NCBI GenBank assembly: GCA_963555705.1
Contig: OY743183.1
Span: 30,167,932-30,231,931, forward strand
Direction of reading: 5' to 3'
Source of the DNA: Ligustrum vulgare
Taxonomy: Eukaryota > Streptophyta > Magnoliopsida > Lamiales > Oleaceae
DNA length: 64,000 nt
This document shows, in pieces, positions 1 to 10,517 of this stretch (position 1 is its first letter; every line of letters begins with the position of its first letter). The translations under genes and the position numbers were made by a program. The notes beneath the pieces were generated by a model. That model saw only the letters and a program-made list of their open reading frames with translations, was not told where the DNA came from and made no database searches.

Positions 1-192
1 CAACATGCTTTGTCCTCACTGGCACGCTCCCCGAGAAAACTTCCCAGGAGGTCACCCATCCTAGAATTGCTTCAAGCCAAGCACGCTTAACTATGGAGTT
101 TCTAACGATGGACTTCCGGAAAAGAAGGTGCACCTTGTTGGTATGAGTAGTACCTATCAATTCTCTTAAGCTTTCTTAGTTGGGATATTACA
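1..192 (-). mobile_element. Cassandra-type TRIM LTR, 5' part
   Basis: Reverse complement of the first ~190 bp of the LTR seen whole at 4467-4743. The LTR start TGTAATATCCC lies at 182-192. It carries the 5S rRNA-like stretch (GTTAAGCGTGCTTGG, GGATGGGTGACCTCCTGG), the hallmark of Cassandra terminal-repeat retrotransposons in miniature. The other end is cut by the window edge. Confidence 0.85.
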
Positions 193-1192
193 ATAAAATG
201 AAGTGTAGTAGTAAATGGACCAAAACTTTCTTGACCACCTTGAATTTCTCTTACTTGTGGATTTTGTCAAGAGATTGGAAATAAGTGTATATGTGTAGAG
301 TTGTGTGTAAAAGAGATGTGTTTAAATAGATGTATAAAGTTGGCATATTGTAAACATAATCATTCAATTCTATTAATTTTAACACATCCTTTTCTTAAAG
401 TAAAGCACCATTCATATACTTTTCCATATTTATACAAATAATATGCTCTTCATGATTATATATAATGGAGTCTTATCAATCATTCATATACTTTTCCATA
501 TTTATACAAATATTATGCTCTTCATGATTATATATAATGGAGTCTTATCAATCATTCATATACTTTTCCATATTTATACAAATATTATGCTCTTCATGAT
601 TATATATAATGGAGTATATAAATCATTCATATACTTTTCCATATTTATACAAATATTATGCTCTTCATGATTATATATAATGGAGTATATAAATCATTCA
701 TATACTTTTCCATATTTATACAAATATTATGCTCTTCATGATTACATATAATGGAGTCTTATCAATCATTCATATACTTTTCCATATTTATACAAATATT
801 ATGCTCTTCATGATTATATATAATGGAGTATATAAATCATTCATATACTTTTCCATATTTATACAAATATTATGCTCTTCATGATTACATATAATGGAAC
901 CTCTCATGCTTGCATATATTTTCTTAATTTAAATAATAAAAGTAATTTTTGTACAAATAAATATTGGGATAACATTGAATTAAGTACTTAGACTTAATAT
1001 ACTTTAAATCAAGAGAATGGAGATATTTTTAGAAATTCGGAATTTAATTTAAAATCGAACGATCTCGATTATTTCTTGACTTGGCTATACGAATACGTCG
1101 TGGCGTTAACTTAATAAAAATGGGTGAAATAGTAGCGACACGATTTTCTATTAAAATAATTATTAATAGCGTAAAAATTCTTGGTCGCTACA
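193..1192 (-). mobile_element. Family B LTR, 5' part, truncated
   Basis: Reverse-strand LTR starting TGTAGCGACC at 1192. It holds the 5' part (900-1192), minisatellite T1, and the promoter/leader (193-405) with the TATA-like TATTTAAA. It stops just before the TTTTAAAAG|GTAAGT splice donor seen in other copies, where it abuts the Cassandra LTR. Confidence 0.85.
408..898 (-). repeat. Minisatellite T1, about 7 units of 71/72 bp
   Basis: Tandem units containing ATGCTCTTCATGATTA, ATATAATGGAGT and CATATACTTTTCCATATT. Units are 72 bp when the middle reads CTTATCAATC and 71 bp when it reads ATATAAATC. The 72-bp units stay open in one frame, giving short meaningless ORFs. The array sits just upstream of the LTR promoter. 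Confidence 0.9.
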
Positions 1193-1195
1193 AAC

Positions 1196-1402
1196 TTACC
1201 CCCTTAAAATAATTTCGTCCTCGAAATTAATCTTACTTGATCTTATGATTTCTGAACACTTAATCAGAATCTCTTCTTCTTCTTCTTATGTAGCATCATC
1301 GCTACCATATTTAACCCAACCATATTTAACCCACTGGACTTTGACTAAATGCATCAATTTGTTTTTTTAAGACATGGACTTTTCTATCAATAATAGACAT
1401 AT
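1196..1402 (-). pseudogene. Decayed chromovirus pol C-terminus
   Basis: Read on the reverse strand next to the polypurine tract, the frames give KVQW and DDAT, then NFEDEIILRG before the stop. This parallels the end of the intact pol at 38688-40603 ([26 protein letters not shown]). A stop replaces the conserved Trp codon after DDAT, and a frameshift lies upstream. Confidence 0.6.
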
Positions 1403-3183
1403 GTCTACTCATAAATTCTTCTGAATCAAAATGAAAATTCCCAATCGTATGTGATATTTCATCATATCTTGTAGTATTCATGTAACTTGTCATTTATCAT
1501 CGTATCATGTGACCTCAAATATTCGTATTAATATCTCTAAAATTTCAATAAATCTTTACTAACATATCATACCATAATAATTTGTCATTTCTTCTTATCA
1601 CCAAATATCCCAAAATAATTAAAATTCTTAACTCAAATATCATAACATTTCCCGTAAGGTATTCCTTTCACTTGCACAAACTTATTAATCCTGATTCAAT
1701 ACAGTCCTTATTTCACTTTCACGTATCCCCGTATTATTTCTATACCTTGATTATTATATCAAAATATCAGTACCCAAAAATCCAAGAAAATATTCCATAT
1801 CTCAAATCCCGTCATCATCAAATCTTCCTTTTATCAAGAAAGTAAACGGCGCATAAACTCTTGTTCCCTCTTTTCCATTATTCTATTCCGCGCTTTCTTG
1901 CTGGAATCAATATCACGCGGATTCCCTCCGATCCTTAATGCTTTTAAATAGTTCATGCTGGGAATCAAGCGAAAATGGAGTCTGGTTAATGTAAACTTAA
2001 CTTTATGAATCTTAGAATAGGTGGGGGTAGAGTACGGAGTATTCTTACTCTCGAGACACCCCTCTAATTTCCTAGGATTTCCTTAATGTTTAAATCTTGT
2101 GTGTACCTCAAAGGTTCCAGGTGGTAGATTACGGAGTATTCTTACTCTCGAAACACACCTCTTTGAAGGTTTCTTTATTTCCTCAAAAGGTCAGAGGTGG
2201 TAGGATACGGCTACTCCGGAAACACATCTCTCAATTTGAGGAATTTCCCATGTTGCTTTCTTTTGATTTTGCGTGTTTCATGTATTTCTTTCCAATGTGA
2301 CTCTTGTGTGTTCTCCTTACGAGAAAATAATAAATATCTCTGTTATCATCTACTAAATCTCGTTTGTGATGTAAATGAATTTGCATGTCTAACCTCAATT
2401 CTCTTAGTGATTGCATACCATACTATGCTCTTAATTCCAAACGATAAAATTCTAAGCAGAGTTTCCTTTGAAATTTGGACTTATTCAAACCGTAAGCATA
2501 CTTCATAACTCACAATAATAAATAATTCCACATTTGATCACAACGATCTAAAAATTGACCACAATTTCATCAAACTTCAATATCATAAAAAAATATTCCA
2601 GAAAATCAATTCATAATTCCTCAACATAGAAATTTCAAATCATAGTCGTCAATATCACAATATCACTTCCTTCAATACCTTAATTGGCTCAAAAGATTAC
2701 TCATACTTATATTTATAAGTCATAAATCATATTCCCAAAATTTAATCACAAGGCCAAAGTTCATAATAAATTTCTCTTCAATATAGAGGCATAATTCACT
2801 TACTCAACATAATATCCATTACTTAATTCCCAATAACCAAATCTTTAAATCTCTAACTTCATAATGCTTCTCATAAAAGTCTCATTAAAATCATATCACT
2901 TATAATCTTAACATCTCATAAAAATTCATAAAATTGGCTCGCTATTTCTCATTAAATCTAAATGATAGATAATCTGAACATATTTCTAATCATTTCTGTT
3001 GACTTCTCATACTTAATGCCATGTCTAAAATCAATTATGCAAAGTCCATTTAAGGTTTATCATTTCTAAACTCGAGGACAACAATTATTTTGAAAATCAT
3101 TCTTAAGTCATATTATTCCCATTATGCTCAACACCCGTTCTCTTTCTTTCTTTTCTTTCTGAATTTTTTTTTTTTTTTTTCAG

Positions 3184-3368
3184 AATTGAAACTTGAAGAG
3201 TGGTACCAATAATCATCCACAGTTTTTCCTTGCTTTTAAGCAAAGGTAGTGATAAAGGGATAAATTATTGAACCGAAAATTGAAACTTGAAGAGGAAGTA
3301 CTAATAACCATCCACAGTTTTTCCCTTGTTTTTACACAAAGGTAGTGATAAAGGGATAAATTATTGTA
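3184..3368. repeat. Direct duplication of a ~90-bp unit
   Basis: Two imperfect copies (about 3184-3272 and 3278-3368) share TTGAAACTTGAAGAG, ATCCACAGTTTTTCC and AAAGGTAGTGATAAAGGG. They sit in the family A-derived part of the internal region and recur in most copies of it. Confidence 0.75.
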
Positions 3369-4124
3369 CGAATTCATTATCAATTTTGTTTGTTTAATAT
3401 ATTATTCCATATATTTTGGGCAAAAGTTACAACCCAACTTAATTTCTAATTGAGTCAATCTTACTAAGCTTAATATGCACCAAAATTCATATAAATATCC
3501 TCTCTGTCTCATGATTCTACATTGAAAAGAATAAAAAAATTGAGTCTTCTATCAATTTATATCATACTTGACATGTATATTATGTGTAACACATAAAGAT
3601 TCATAACATATGAAGATTTCATACTTAACATGTCTTAATAAAATCGTAAATGACTTACAAAGCATATAACATACTTGGTTCGAGGAGTCAATACGTGGAG
3701 AGTGACATAGTAGAGTGATGAGTTAAAATATTTCATATAATCTTATTTTCCTTTAATCAACAATAATTTAATGTGGTTGTATCCAAATCAACATTTTCTT
3801 GAATCATAATTCCTAATTAATCACAGTCTTCAAAACAAATCCAATATCGATATAGTAATTATCTCCCCATCAATAATTAATAACTTAACCCAAATAAAAT
3901 TTATCGTCAAATCTTATTTTTCCTTTAGTCCCCGAACTTCTAGAAATTTATCAAAGACATCAATATAAACATCATATCACTAACTAATTATATTCCATAA
4001 AATTTTCAGGACATTACAAACTCCCTTGCTTAAAATGAATTTTGTCCTTGAAATTCGCACATCAAATTTCATCATGCTTTTCAAAATCATAACCATACTT
4101 GACATGTGAAAATTCAACTTTTTT

Positions 4125-4215
4125 TTTTTTTATAATGAATAGTGATTTCGTTCACTGTTCATCATGAATAGCACGTCGTTTTACTGTTCACGTGAATAGT
4201 GATTTTTTTTTTTTT
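4125..4215. repeat. Cluster of CTATTCAC/GTGAACAG palindromes
   Basis: Short inverted words (TGTTCATCATGAA, ACTGTTCACGTGAATAGT) repeat between homopolymer T runs, just downstream of the primer site in element orientation. They could form several small hairpins. No gene is seen. Confidence 0.7.
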
Positions 4216-4281
4216 TTTTAAAGAAATAAAATTTCAAAAATCTACAGAATCGTTTTTAAAACTCTTTGCTCTGATACCAAC

Positions 4282-4466
4282 TGTGACGACCCGAATTCTC
4301 GACCATTCGAGTGCCACAAAAAGTGACTCATATCATATTATCGAGACTTAAATAGTAATGTAAAATTATTCAAAAGAATAATTAGAATCCCATAATTTTA
4401 TTTGTGAATAAAAATAGAACATAATTTTCTTACATAAAGTTCAACATAATTATCTCATCAATCTAT
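4282..4466 (-). mobile_element. Family B LTR, 3' end, truncated
   Basis: Reverse-strand LTR 3' end, starting TGTGACGACC as the complement of the GGTCGTCACA terminus. It follows the element sequence until ATCTCATCAATC, where a Cassandra LTR begins at 4467. Confidence 0.85.
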
Positions 4467-5066
4467 TGTAATATCCCAACTAAGAAAGCTTAAGAGAATT
4501 GATAGGTACTACTCATACCAACAAGGTGCACCTTCTTTTCCGGAAGTCCATCGTTAGAAACTCCATAGTTAAGCGTGCTTGGCTTGGAGCAATTCTAGGA
4601 TGGGTGACCTCCTGGGAAGTTTTCTCGGGGAGCGTGCCAGTGAGGACAAAGCATGTTGAAAAGAATCGTGTTGGTACAGTGGGGACAGTACGCCGTCATT
4701 TAACGGCCGGGACAACCCGTTAAGTGGGACCCGAGTCGTCACAAATGGTATCAGAGACAGGCTCCAGCTGGAAATCGGGAACTAAGTGCTACGCCATAGA
4801 GCGGGAGCCACCTCTAGAATCCCAACGCCTGGAAACAGATCCTCAGATGGGTTCAGCGCGACGAGGATGTCGCGAGTCTAACAGGGGGTGATTGTAATAT
4901 CCCAACTAAGAAAGCTTAAGAGAATTGATAGGTACTACTCATACCAACAAGGTGCACCTTCTTTTCCGGAAGTCCATCGTTAGAAACTCCATAGTTAAGC
5001 GTGCTTGGCTTGGAGCAATTCTAGGATGGGTGACCTCCTGGGAAGTCCTCGTGTTGCACCCCTTAA
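4467..5066 (+). mobile_element. Cassandra-type TRIM, LTR-internal-LTR
   Basis: The first LTR (4467-4743, 277 bp) starts TGTAATATCCC and ends GTCGTCACA. A primer site TGGTATCAGAG (4746-4756), a 149-bp internal region (4744-4892) with a CAGGGGGTGAT polypurine tract, and a second LTR from 4893 follow. The sizes and the embedded 5S-like stretch fit Cassandra TRIMs, which encode no protein. The second LTR leaves the Cassandra sequence at GGGAAGT (about 5046) and ends in CCTCGTGTTGCACCCCTT, which resembles the end of a true plant 5S rRNA gene. Confidence 0.85.
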
Positions 5067-5070
5067 AATT

Positions 5071-5289
5071 TGTGACGACTCGGGTCCCACTTAACGGGCT
5101 GTCCCGGCCGTTAAATGACGGCGTACTGTCCCCACTGTACCAACACGATTCTTTTCAACATGCTTTGTCCTCACTCGCACGCTCCCCGAGAAACTTCCCA
5201 GGAGGTCACCCATCTCAAAATTACTCCAAGCCAAGCACGCTTAACTTTGGAGTTTTTAACGATGGACTTCCGGAAAAGAAGGTGCACCT
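5071..5289 (-). mobile_element. Inverted Cassandra LTR fragment
   Basis: Complement of the LTR 3' two thirds, starting TGTGACGACT, the complement of the LTR terminus. It forms the left arm of a large palindrome with the next LTR. The centre is at AAGGTGCACCTT, which is itself palindromic. Confidence 0.85.
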
Positions 5290-5850
5290 TGTTTTCCGGA
5301 AGTCCATCGTTAGAAACTCCAAAGTTAAGCGTGCTTGGCTTGGAGCAATTCTGGGATGGGTGACCTCCTGGGAAGTTTTCTCGGGGAGCATGCGAGTGAG
5401 GACAAAGCATGCTGAAAAGACTCGTGTTGATACAGTGGGGACAGTACGCCGTCATTTAACGGCCGGGACAGCCCGTTAAGTGGGACCCGGGTCGTTACAA
5501 ATGGTATCAGAGCCGATCGCCAGCCGGAAATCGGGAACTAAGTGCTACGCCATAGGGCGGGAGCCACCTCTAGAATCCCAACGCCTGGCAACAGATCCTC
5601 GGATGGATTAAGGGCGACGAGGACGTCGCGAGTCTAACGGGGGGTGATTGTAACACCCCAGGACAAGAAAGTTTAAGAGAATTGATAGGTACTACTCATA
5701 CCAACAAGGTGCACCTTCTTTTCCGGAAGTCCATCGTTAGAAACTCCAAAGTTAAGCGTGCTTGGCTTGGAGCAATTCTGGGATGGGTGACCTCCTGGGA
5801 AGTTTTCTCGGGGAGCATGCGAGTGAGGACAAAGCATGCTGAAAAGACTC
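5290..5850 (+). mobile_element. Cassandra LTR-internal-LTR, both LTRs truncated
   Basis: An LTR lacking its first ~65 bp (5290-5499, ending GTCGTTACA) is followed by a primer site TGGTATCAGAGC at 5502-5513, a 149-bp internal region (5500-5648), and a further LTR from 5649 starting TGTAACACCCC. The last LTR runs into CRP coding sequence near 5846-5852, sharing ACTCGT. Confidence 0.85.
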
Positions 5851-6116
5851 GTTGCAAAACAGTAGGATATTCTTCTACTAATCGAGATGATAAAATCAAA
5901 TTCATAAAGGGTGGACTGAGTAAGGAGTCTTTGGATGATATTCGACTGACTCTTGAGACGCACCCAAGTGGTTATGTGCAACGTGAACTTCTCTCCTTAT
6001 ACGCTCAGTTTAACGAGGACAAAAATCGTTATAGTCTCCAAAATATAATAGCAAAAGATCCTGTTTGCCAGTCTGTTTTACAAAATGAGGCTTCTGGCAG
6101 TTCAGCAATGATATAA
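5846..6116 (+). pseudogene. CRP C-terminal half fused to Cassandra LTR
   Basis: Encodes residues ~111-199 of the cysteine-rich protein described at 19214, from TRCKTVG to the stop at 6114-6116. The basic run and the first three finger cysteines are missing. The upstream Cassandra sequence is open in the same frame back to an ATG at 5682, so a 144-codon fusion is readable, but this is a by-product of the join. Normal spacing to the LOG gene at 6454 is kept. Confidence 0.7.
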
Positions 6117-6453
6117 GGTAAATCTCTTGATACACATTTAAAATATTTTGTTGTTTTCTTTCACGCGTTTTGGAAATAAAATATATTTTCCTTTCTCGAG
6201 TTTTGATAAAGCTGAAAATAAATATATTTTCCTTTCTCGAGGTTTGATAAAGCTGGAAATAAATCACCGAAATGTGATATCTTTGGTAAAACAGTCAAAA
6301 GTTGGCCGATTTTGTCAAAAGTAAATCTTTACTTTTTCAGAATCAATCAAAAACAGTAAATTTTTCCGGCTTTAAATAGCCAAACATATTTCATAGTTCA
6401 GGCATCCCAAAATCACATCTTCTTCGTAAGTTTTCTCTTCTTTACTATCAAAG
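6117..6453 (+). promoter_or_regulatory. CRP-LOG intergenic region with LOG promoter
   Basis: A TATA-like TTTAAATA lies at 6371-6378, about 75 bp before the LOG start, so transcription would begin near 6400. Upstream are a 20-bp palindrome (6317-6336, AAAAGTAAA and its complement around TC) and AGTCAA (6293-6298), the complement of a W-box TTGACT. A tandem duplication of a ~40-bp unit containing TTTCCTTTCTCGAG lies at 6175-6262. The promoter role is inferred. Confidence 0.55.
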
Positions 6454-7107
6454 ATGGAAGCACCAAAACTTCGACAGATCAAAACTATTTGTGTATTTTG
6501 TGGATCAAAAGTGGGGAAAGGCTTCAGTTATCTAGAAGCGGCCGTAGATCTTGGAAAGAAACTGGGGGAAAAAGGTATCACTCTTGTGTATGGGGGTGGT
6601 AGCAGTGGTCTAATGGGTTGTGTTTCCCAATCTGCTCATGCAGAGAAATCAAAAGTAATCGGTGTCATACCTGTCCTTTTGGTAGATGTTGCAGGCAAAA
6701 CACGAGGGCATGAAGTTCAAACCTTATCCATCCATGAACGCATAACTTGTATGCTATATGGTTCTGATGCCTTTATAGCCCTGCCCGGAGGTTTTGGTAC
6801 CTTAGAAGAAATCTTTAACATTACCTCGTGGGCTCAACTAGATCTCCATACTAAGCCTATTGGGCTTCTGAATGTTAACAATTTCTTTGATGGTTTGTTA
6901 ACCTTTCTTGATTATGCTGTGGAACAGGGATTCATCTCTCCATTTTCCAGAAGGCTCCTTATTTCTGCTCCTACTATTGATGAACTACTGGATAAGCTGC
7001 AGTCATATATCTCAATACAAGATCCAGCAGGGGTTAAGATAGATTGGTCGCAAGGAAGGGGAATCAAGCGAAAATGGAGTCCGGTTAATGTAAACTTAAC
7101 TTTATGA
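6454..7107 (+). CDS. LOG: LOG-type cytokinin riboside 5'-monophosphate phosphoribohydrolase
   Basis: 217 residues, single exon. LOG enzymes release active cytokinin base from its nucleotide in the cytosol in one step. The Rossmann-like fold motifs are present: VFCGS (14-18), YGGGS (46-50), GLMG (52-55) and the signature PGGFGTLEE (111-119), including Glu118. Arg96 of the usual arginine-lysine pair is kept, but Ile replaces the lysine. The length fits plant LOGs, whose genes normally have several introns. The start is supported by AAGATGG context. This copy differs from the commonest protein by His62 and Leu75. It lies opposite to the surrounding LTR element. Family assignment is firm; activity is inferred. 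Confidence 0.88.
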   Translation: MEAPKLRQIKTICVFCGSKVGKGFSYLEAAVDLGKKLGEKGITLVYGGGSSGLMGCVSQSAHAEKSKVIGVIPVLLVDVAGKTRGHEVQTLSIHERITCMLYGSDAFIALPGGFGTLEEIFNITSWAQLDLHTKPIGLLNVNNFFDGLLTFLDYAVEQGFISPFSRRLLISAPTIDELLDKLQSYISIQDPAGVKIDWSQGRGIKRKWSPVNVNLTL

Positions 7108-7490
7108 ATCTTAGAATAGGTGGGGGTAGAGTACGGAGTATTCTTACTCTCGAGACACCCCTCTAATTTCCTAGGATTTCCTTAATGTTTAAATCTTGTG
7201 TGTACCTCAAAGGTTCCAGGTGGTAGATTACGGAGTATTCTTACTCTCGAAACACACATCTTTGAAGGTTTCTTTATTTCCTCAAAAGGTCAGAGATGGT
7301 AGGATACGGCTACTCCGGAAACACATCTCTCAATTTGAGGAATTTCCCATGTTGCTTTCTTTTGCTTTTGCGTGTTTCATGTATTTCTTTTCCAGTGTGA
7401 CTCTTTGTGTGTTCTCCTTATGAGAAAATAATAAAATCTCTGCTATCATCTACTAAATCTCGTTTGTGATGTAAATGAACTTGCATGTCT
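7108..7490 (+). terminator. LOG 3' region with repeated hairpins and poly(A) signal
   Basis: Three imperfect tandem blocks share GTAG, TACGG, a 14-nt hairpin (GAGTA TTCT TACTC, at 7136-7149 and 7233-7246) and a C-rich end. The third block has TACGGCTACTCCGG instead. AATAAA follows at 7430-7435. All cassette copies keep this region. Short ORFs across it do not look coding. Confidence 0.5.
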
Positions 7491-9230
7491 AACTTTAATT
7501 CCTTAATTGGCTCAAAAGATTACTCATACTTATATTTATAAGTCATAAATCATATTCCCAAAATTTAATCACAAGGCCAAAGTTCATAATAAATTTCTCT
7601 TCAATATAGAGGCATAATTCACTTACTCAACATAATATCCATTACTTAATTCCCAATAACCAAATCTTTAAATCTCTAACTTCATAATGCTTTTCATAAA
7701 AGTCTCATTAAAATCATATCACTTATAATCTTAACATCTCATAAAACTTCATAAAATTGGCTCGCTATTTCTCATTAAATCTAAATGATAGATAATCTGA
7801 ACATATTTCTAATCATTTCTGTTGACTTCTCCTACTTAGTGCCATGTCTAAAATCAATTATGCAAAGTCCATTTAAGGTTCATCATTTCTAAACTCGAGG
7901 ACAACAATTATTTTGAAAATCATTCTTAAGTCATATTATTCCCATTATGCTCAACACCCGTTCTCTTTCTTTCTTTTCTTTCCGATTTTTTTTTTTCAGA
8001 ATTGAAACTTGAAGAGTGGTACCAATAATCATCCACAGTTTTTCCTTGCTTTTAAGCAAAGGTAGTGATAAAGGGATAAATTATTGAACCGAAAATTGAA
8101 ACTTGAAGAGGAAGTACTAATAACCATCCACAGTTTTTCCCTTGTTTTTACACAAAGGTAGTGATAAAGGGATAAATTATTGTACGAATTCATTATTAAT
8201 TTTGTTTGTTTAATATATTATTCCATATATTTTTGGCAAAAGTTACGAACCAACTTATTTTTCTAATTTAGTCAGTCTTACTAAGCTTAATATGAACCAA
8301 AATTCATATCAATATCCTCTATGTCTCATGATTCTACATTAAAAGGAATAAATTAAAATTCAGGCTTCTATCAATTCATATCATACTCAACATGTATATT
8401 TCACTTAAAGATTCATAACATATGAAGATTTCATACTTAACATGTCTTAATAAAATCGTAAATGACTTGCAAAGCATATAACATACCTGGTTCGAGGAGT
8501 CAATACGTGGAGAGTGACATAGTAGAGTGATGAGTTAAAATATTTCATATAATCTTATTTTCCTTTAATCAACAATAATTTAATGTGGTTGTATCCAAAT
8601 CAACATTTTCTTGAATCATAATTCCTAATTAATCACAGTCTTCAAAACAAATCCAATATCGATATAGTAATTATCTCCCCATCAATAATTAATAACTTAA
8701 CCCAAATAAAATTTATCGTCAAATCTTATTTTCCTTTAGTCCCCGAACTTCTAGAAATTTATCAAAGACATCAATATAAACATCATATCACTAACTAATT
8801 ATATTCCATAAAATTTTCAGGACATTACAAACTCCCCTGCTTAAAATGAATTTTGTCCTTGAAATTCGCACATCAAATTTCATCATGCTTTTCAAAATCA
8901 TAACCATACTTGACATGTGAAAATTCAACTTTTCTTATCATAAAGCAAGCTTTTAAAGTCATGCCAATAGACTAACTTTTCATTTCATCACATGTGTAAA
9001 AAAAAAATGTGCAAATCTTTACATTGTTTTAAACTCATAAATCTTATAAAATAATTAACCCAACTAAAATTTCAAGGTCAAATACATTAAAGAAGAAACT
9101 AAACTCTAGAAAATTTTGAAAATATGTCTTTGAAAAATAATTTTCCAGATTTTTTTTTTTATATAATGAATAGTGATTTCGTTCACTGTTCATCATGAAT
9201 AGCACGTCGTTTTACTGTTCACGTGAATAG

Positions 9231-9279
<49 letters not shown>

Positions 9280-9325
9280 AATAAAATTTCAAAATCTACA
9301 GAATCGTTTTTAAAACTCTTTGCTC
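7491..9325 (-). mobile_element. Family B internal region fragment
   Basis: Matches the 2690-4275 stretch: AT-rich, with the ~90-bp duplication (about 8000-8180), the family A LTR edge (TGTAATGTCC, reverse, near 8827), long T tracts and the palindrome cluster (9165-9235). A ~200-bp deletion at its start has CCTTAATT at the join. It stops within the primer site at GCTC, where CRP sequence begins in the other orientation. No gene is seen. Confidence 0.75.
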
Positions 9326-9642
9326 CGAGCACATTTGTAGCAACCATTCAGCCTTTTTGCTCTTCGTTTCTTTGCGAAGGTGCTTTTGCCTAAACCAGGC
9401 ATGTGCTTTGGAAATGTCATAGGTAATTCACCAGATAGTCGAACATTTGCTTCGATCAACCAGCGAACATCTTCTGAAACACCATGAGCCATCAGCAACC
9501 TCAATCTTTCGAGTCTTATTCGATAAATTTTCCTCAGATCATTCATTGGAATACTGGAATAATACTTGCGAATGTTTGTAAGAATGATATCCATGTTTTT
9601 GATGAATCTAACCTCTTCCCAGCATGAACTATTTAAAAGCAT
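9326..9642 (-). pseudogene. CRP N-terminal half, truncated
   Basis: Residues 1-106 of the cysteine-rich protein, including KKRRAKR and the first two finger cysteines. It breaks after CYKCAR, where it joins the primer-site region, so the rest of the finger is lost. It carries Phe13, Ile31 and Asn66, differing from the full-length copies. Confidence 0.7.
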
Positions 9643-9907
9643 TAAGGATCGGAGGGAATCCGCGTGATATTGATTCCAGCAAGAAAGCGCGGAATAGAAT
9701 AATGGAAAAGAGGGAACAAGAGTTTATGCGCCGTTTACTTTCTTGATAAAAGGAAGATTTGATGATGACGGGATTTGAGATATGGAATATTTTCTTGGAT
9801 TTTGGGTACTGATATTTTGATATAATAATCAAGGTATAGAAATAATACGGGGATACGTGAAAGTGAAATAAGGACTGTATTGAATCAGGATTAATAAGTT
9901 TGTGCAA
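9629..9907 (-). CDS. Conserved 92-codon ORF overlapping the CRP start
   Basis: Starts MHKLINPDSIQS and ends in a stop that overlaps the CRP ATG by 14 nt. It has a hydrophobic patch (PYYFYTLIIIS) but no recognised domain. The same ORF recurs near 19800, 35472, 54084 and 61289. It may be the tail of a lost upstream gene or simply open by chance. A 40-codon ORF with more protein-like composition runs on the opposite strand (9624-9746). Confidence 0.25.
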   Translation of the reverse strand: MHKLINPDSIQSLFHFHVSPYYFYTLIIISKYQYPKSKKIFHISNPVIIKSSFYQESKRRINSCSLFSIILFRAFLLESISRGFPPILNAFK

Positions 9908-10517
9908 GTGAAAGGAATACCTTACGGGAAATGTTATGATATTTGAGTTAAGAATTTTAATTATTTGGGAGATATTTGTTTATTGAATTTTGCAGAAATT
10001 TTGGGTTACAAATATTGGAAAGATAAACTGATGATTATGTTGATATGTGAATAACATGTTTGGGTATATTACATAGAGAATATTCAGGTAATCGTTTTAA
10101 TTATTTTGGGATATTTGGTGATAAGAAGAAATGACAAATTATTATGGTATGATATGTTAGTAAAGATTTATTGAAATTTTAGAGATATTAATACGAATAT
10201 TTGAGGTTACATGATACGATGATAAGTGACAGGTTACATGAGTACTACAAGATATGATGAAATATCACATACGATTGGAAATTTTCATTTTGAGTCATAA
10301 TTTATGAGTAGACACATATGTCTATTATTGATAAGAAAAGTACATGTTCTTAAGAAAACAAAGAGATGCATTTAGTAAAAGTCCAGTGGGTTAGATATTA
10401 TAATGATGAGATTACTAAGAGAAAGAAAGAAGAGAAGAGATTCTGATTAAGTGTTCAGAAATCATAAGATCAAGTAAGTTTAATTTCGAGGACGAAATTA
10501 TTTTAAGGGGGTAAGTT
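9908..10517 (+). mobile_element. Family B internal region, 3' end
   Basis: AT-rich sequence ending in a decayed pol C-terminus (about 10313-10514, with GTCCAGTGGGTTAGA then TTCGAGGACGAAATT) and the polypurine tract AAGGGGG just before the LTR start. No intact gene. Confidence 0.75.

Larger units (their letters stand above)
1193..4281 (-). mobile_element. Family B internal region, cassette deleted
   Basis: Internal region between a primer site (complement of TGGTATCAGAGC at 4268-4279) and a polypurine tract (AAGGGGG, complement at 1199-1205). The CRP/LOG cassette is almost wholly missing: at about 1961 the sequence passes from the CRP start region to the last ~15 codons of LOG, with GGGAA shared at the join. 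The LOG 3' hairpin region (1975-2400) and an AT-rich stretch without genes (2500-4000) follow. A family A LTR edge (TGTAATGTCC, reverse) ends at 4018. Confidence 0.75.

Noticed and set aside
443..670. 75- to 122-codon ORFs (MLFMIIYNGV... repeats) in T1
   Set aside because: They exist only because the tandem unit is 72 bp, a multiple of three. The sequence is low-complexity and frame is lost with every 71-bp unit.
2097..2508. 67- and 103-codon ORFs and an antisense 61-codon ORF after LOG
   Set aside because: They lie on the hairpin repeat region, overlap each other in different frames and strands, and shift between copies.
4990..5066. Functional 5S rRNA gene
   Set aside because: Only the 3' part matches 5S rRNA; the 5' half is Cassandra sequence and no T-run terminator follows directly.
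4925..5479. 184-codon ORF in the Cassandra cluster
   Set aside because: It crosses LTR joins and a palindrome over 5S-like noncoding sequence. TRIMs encode no protein.
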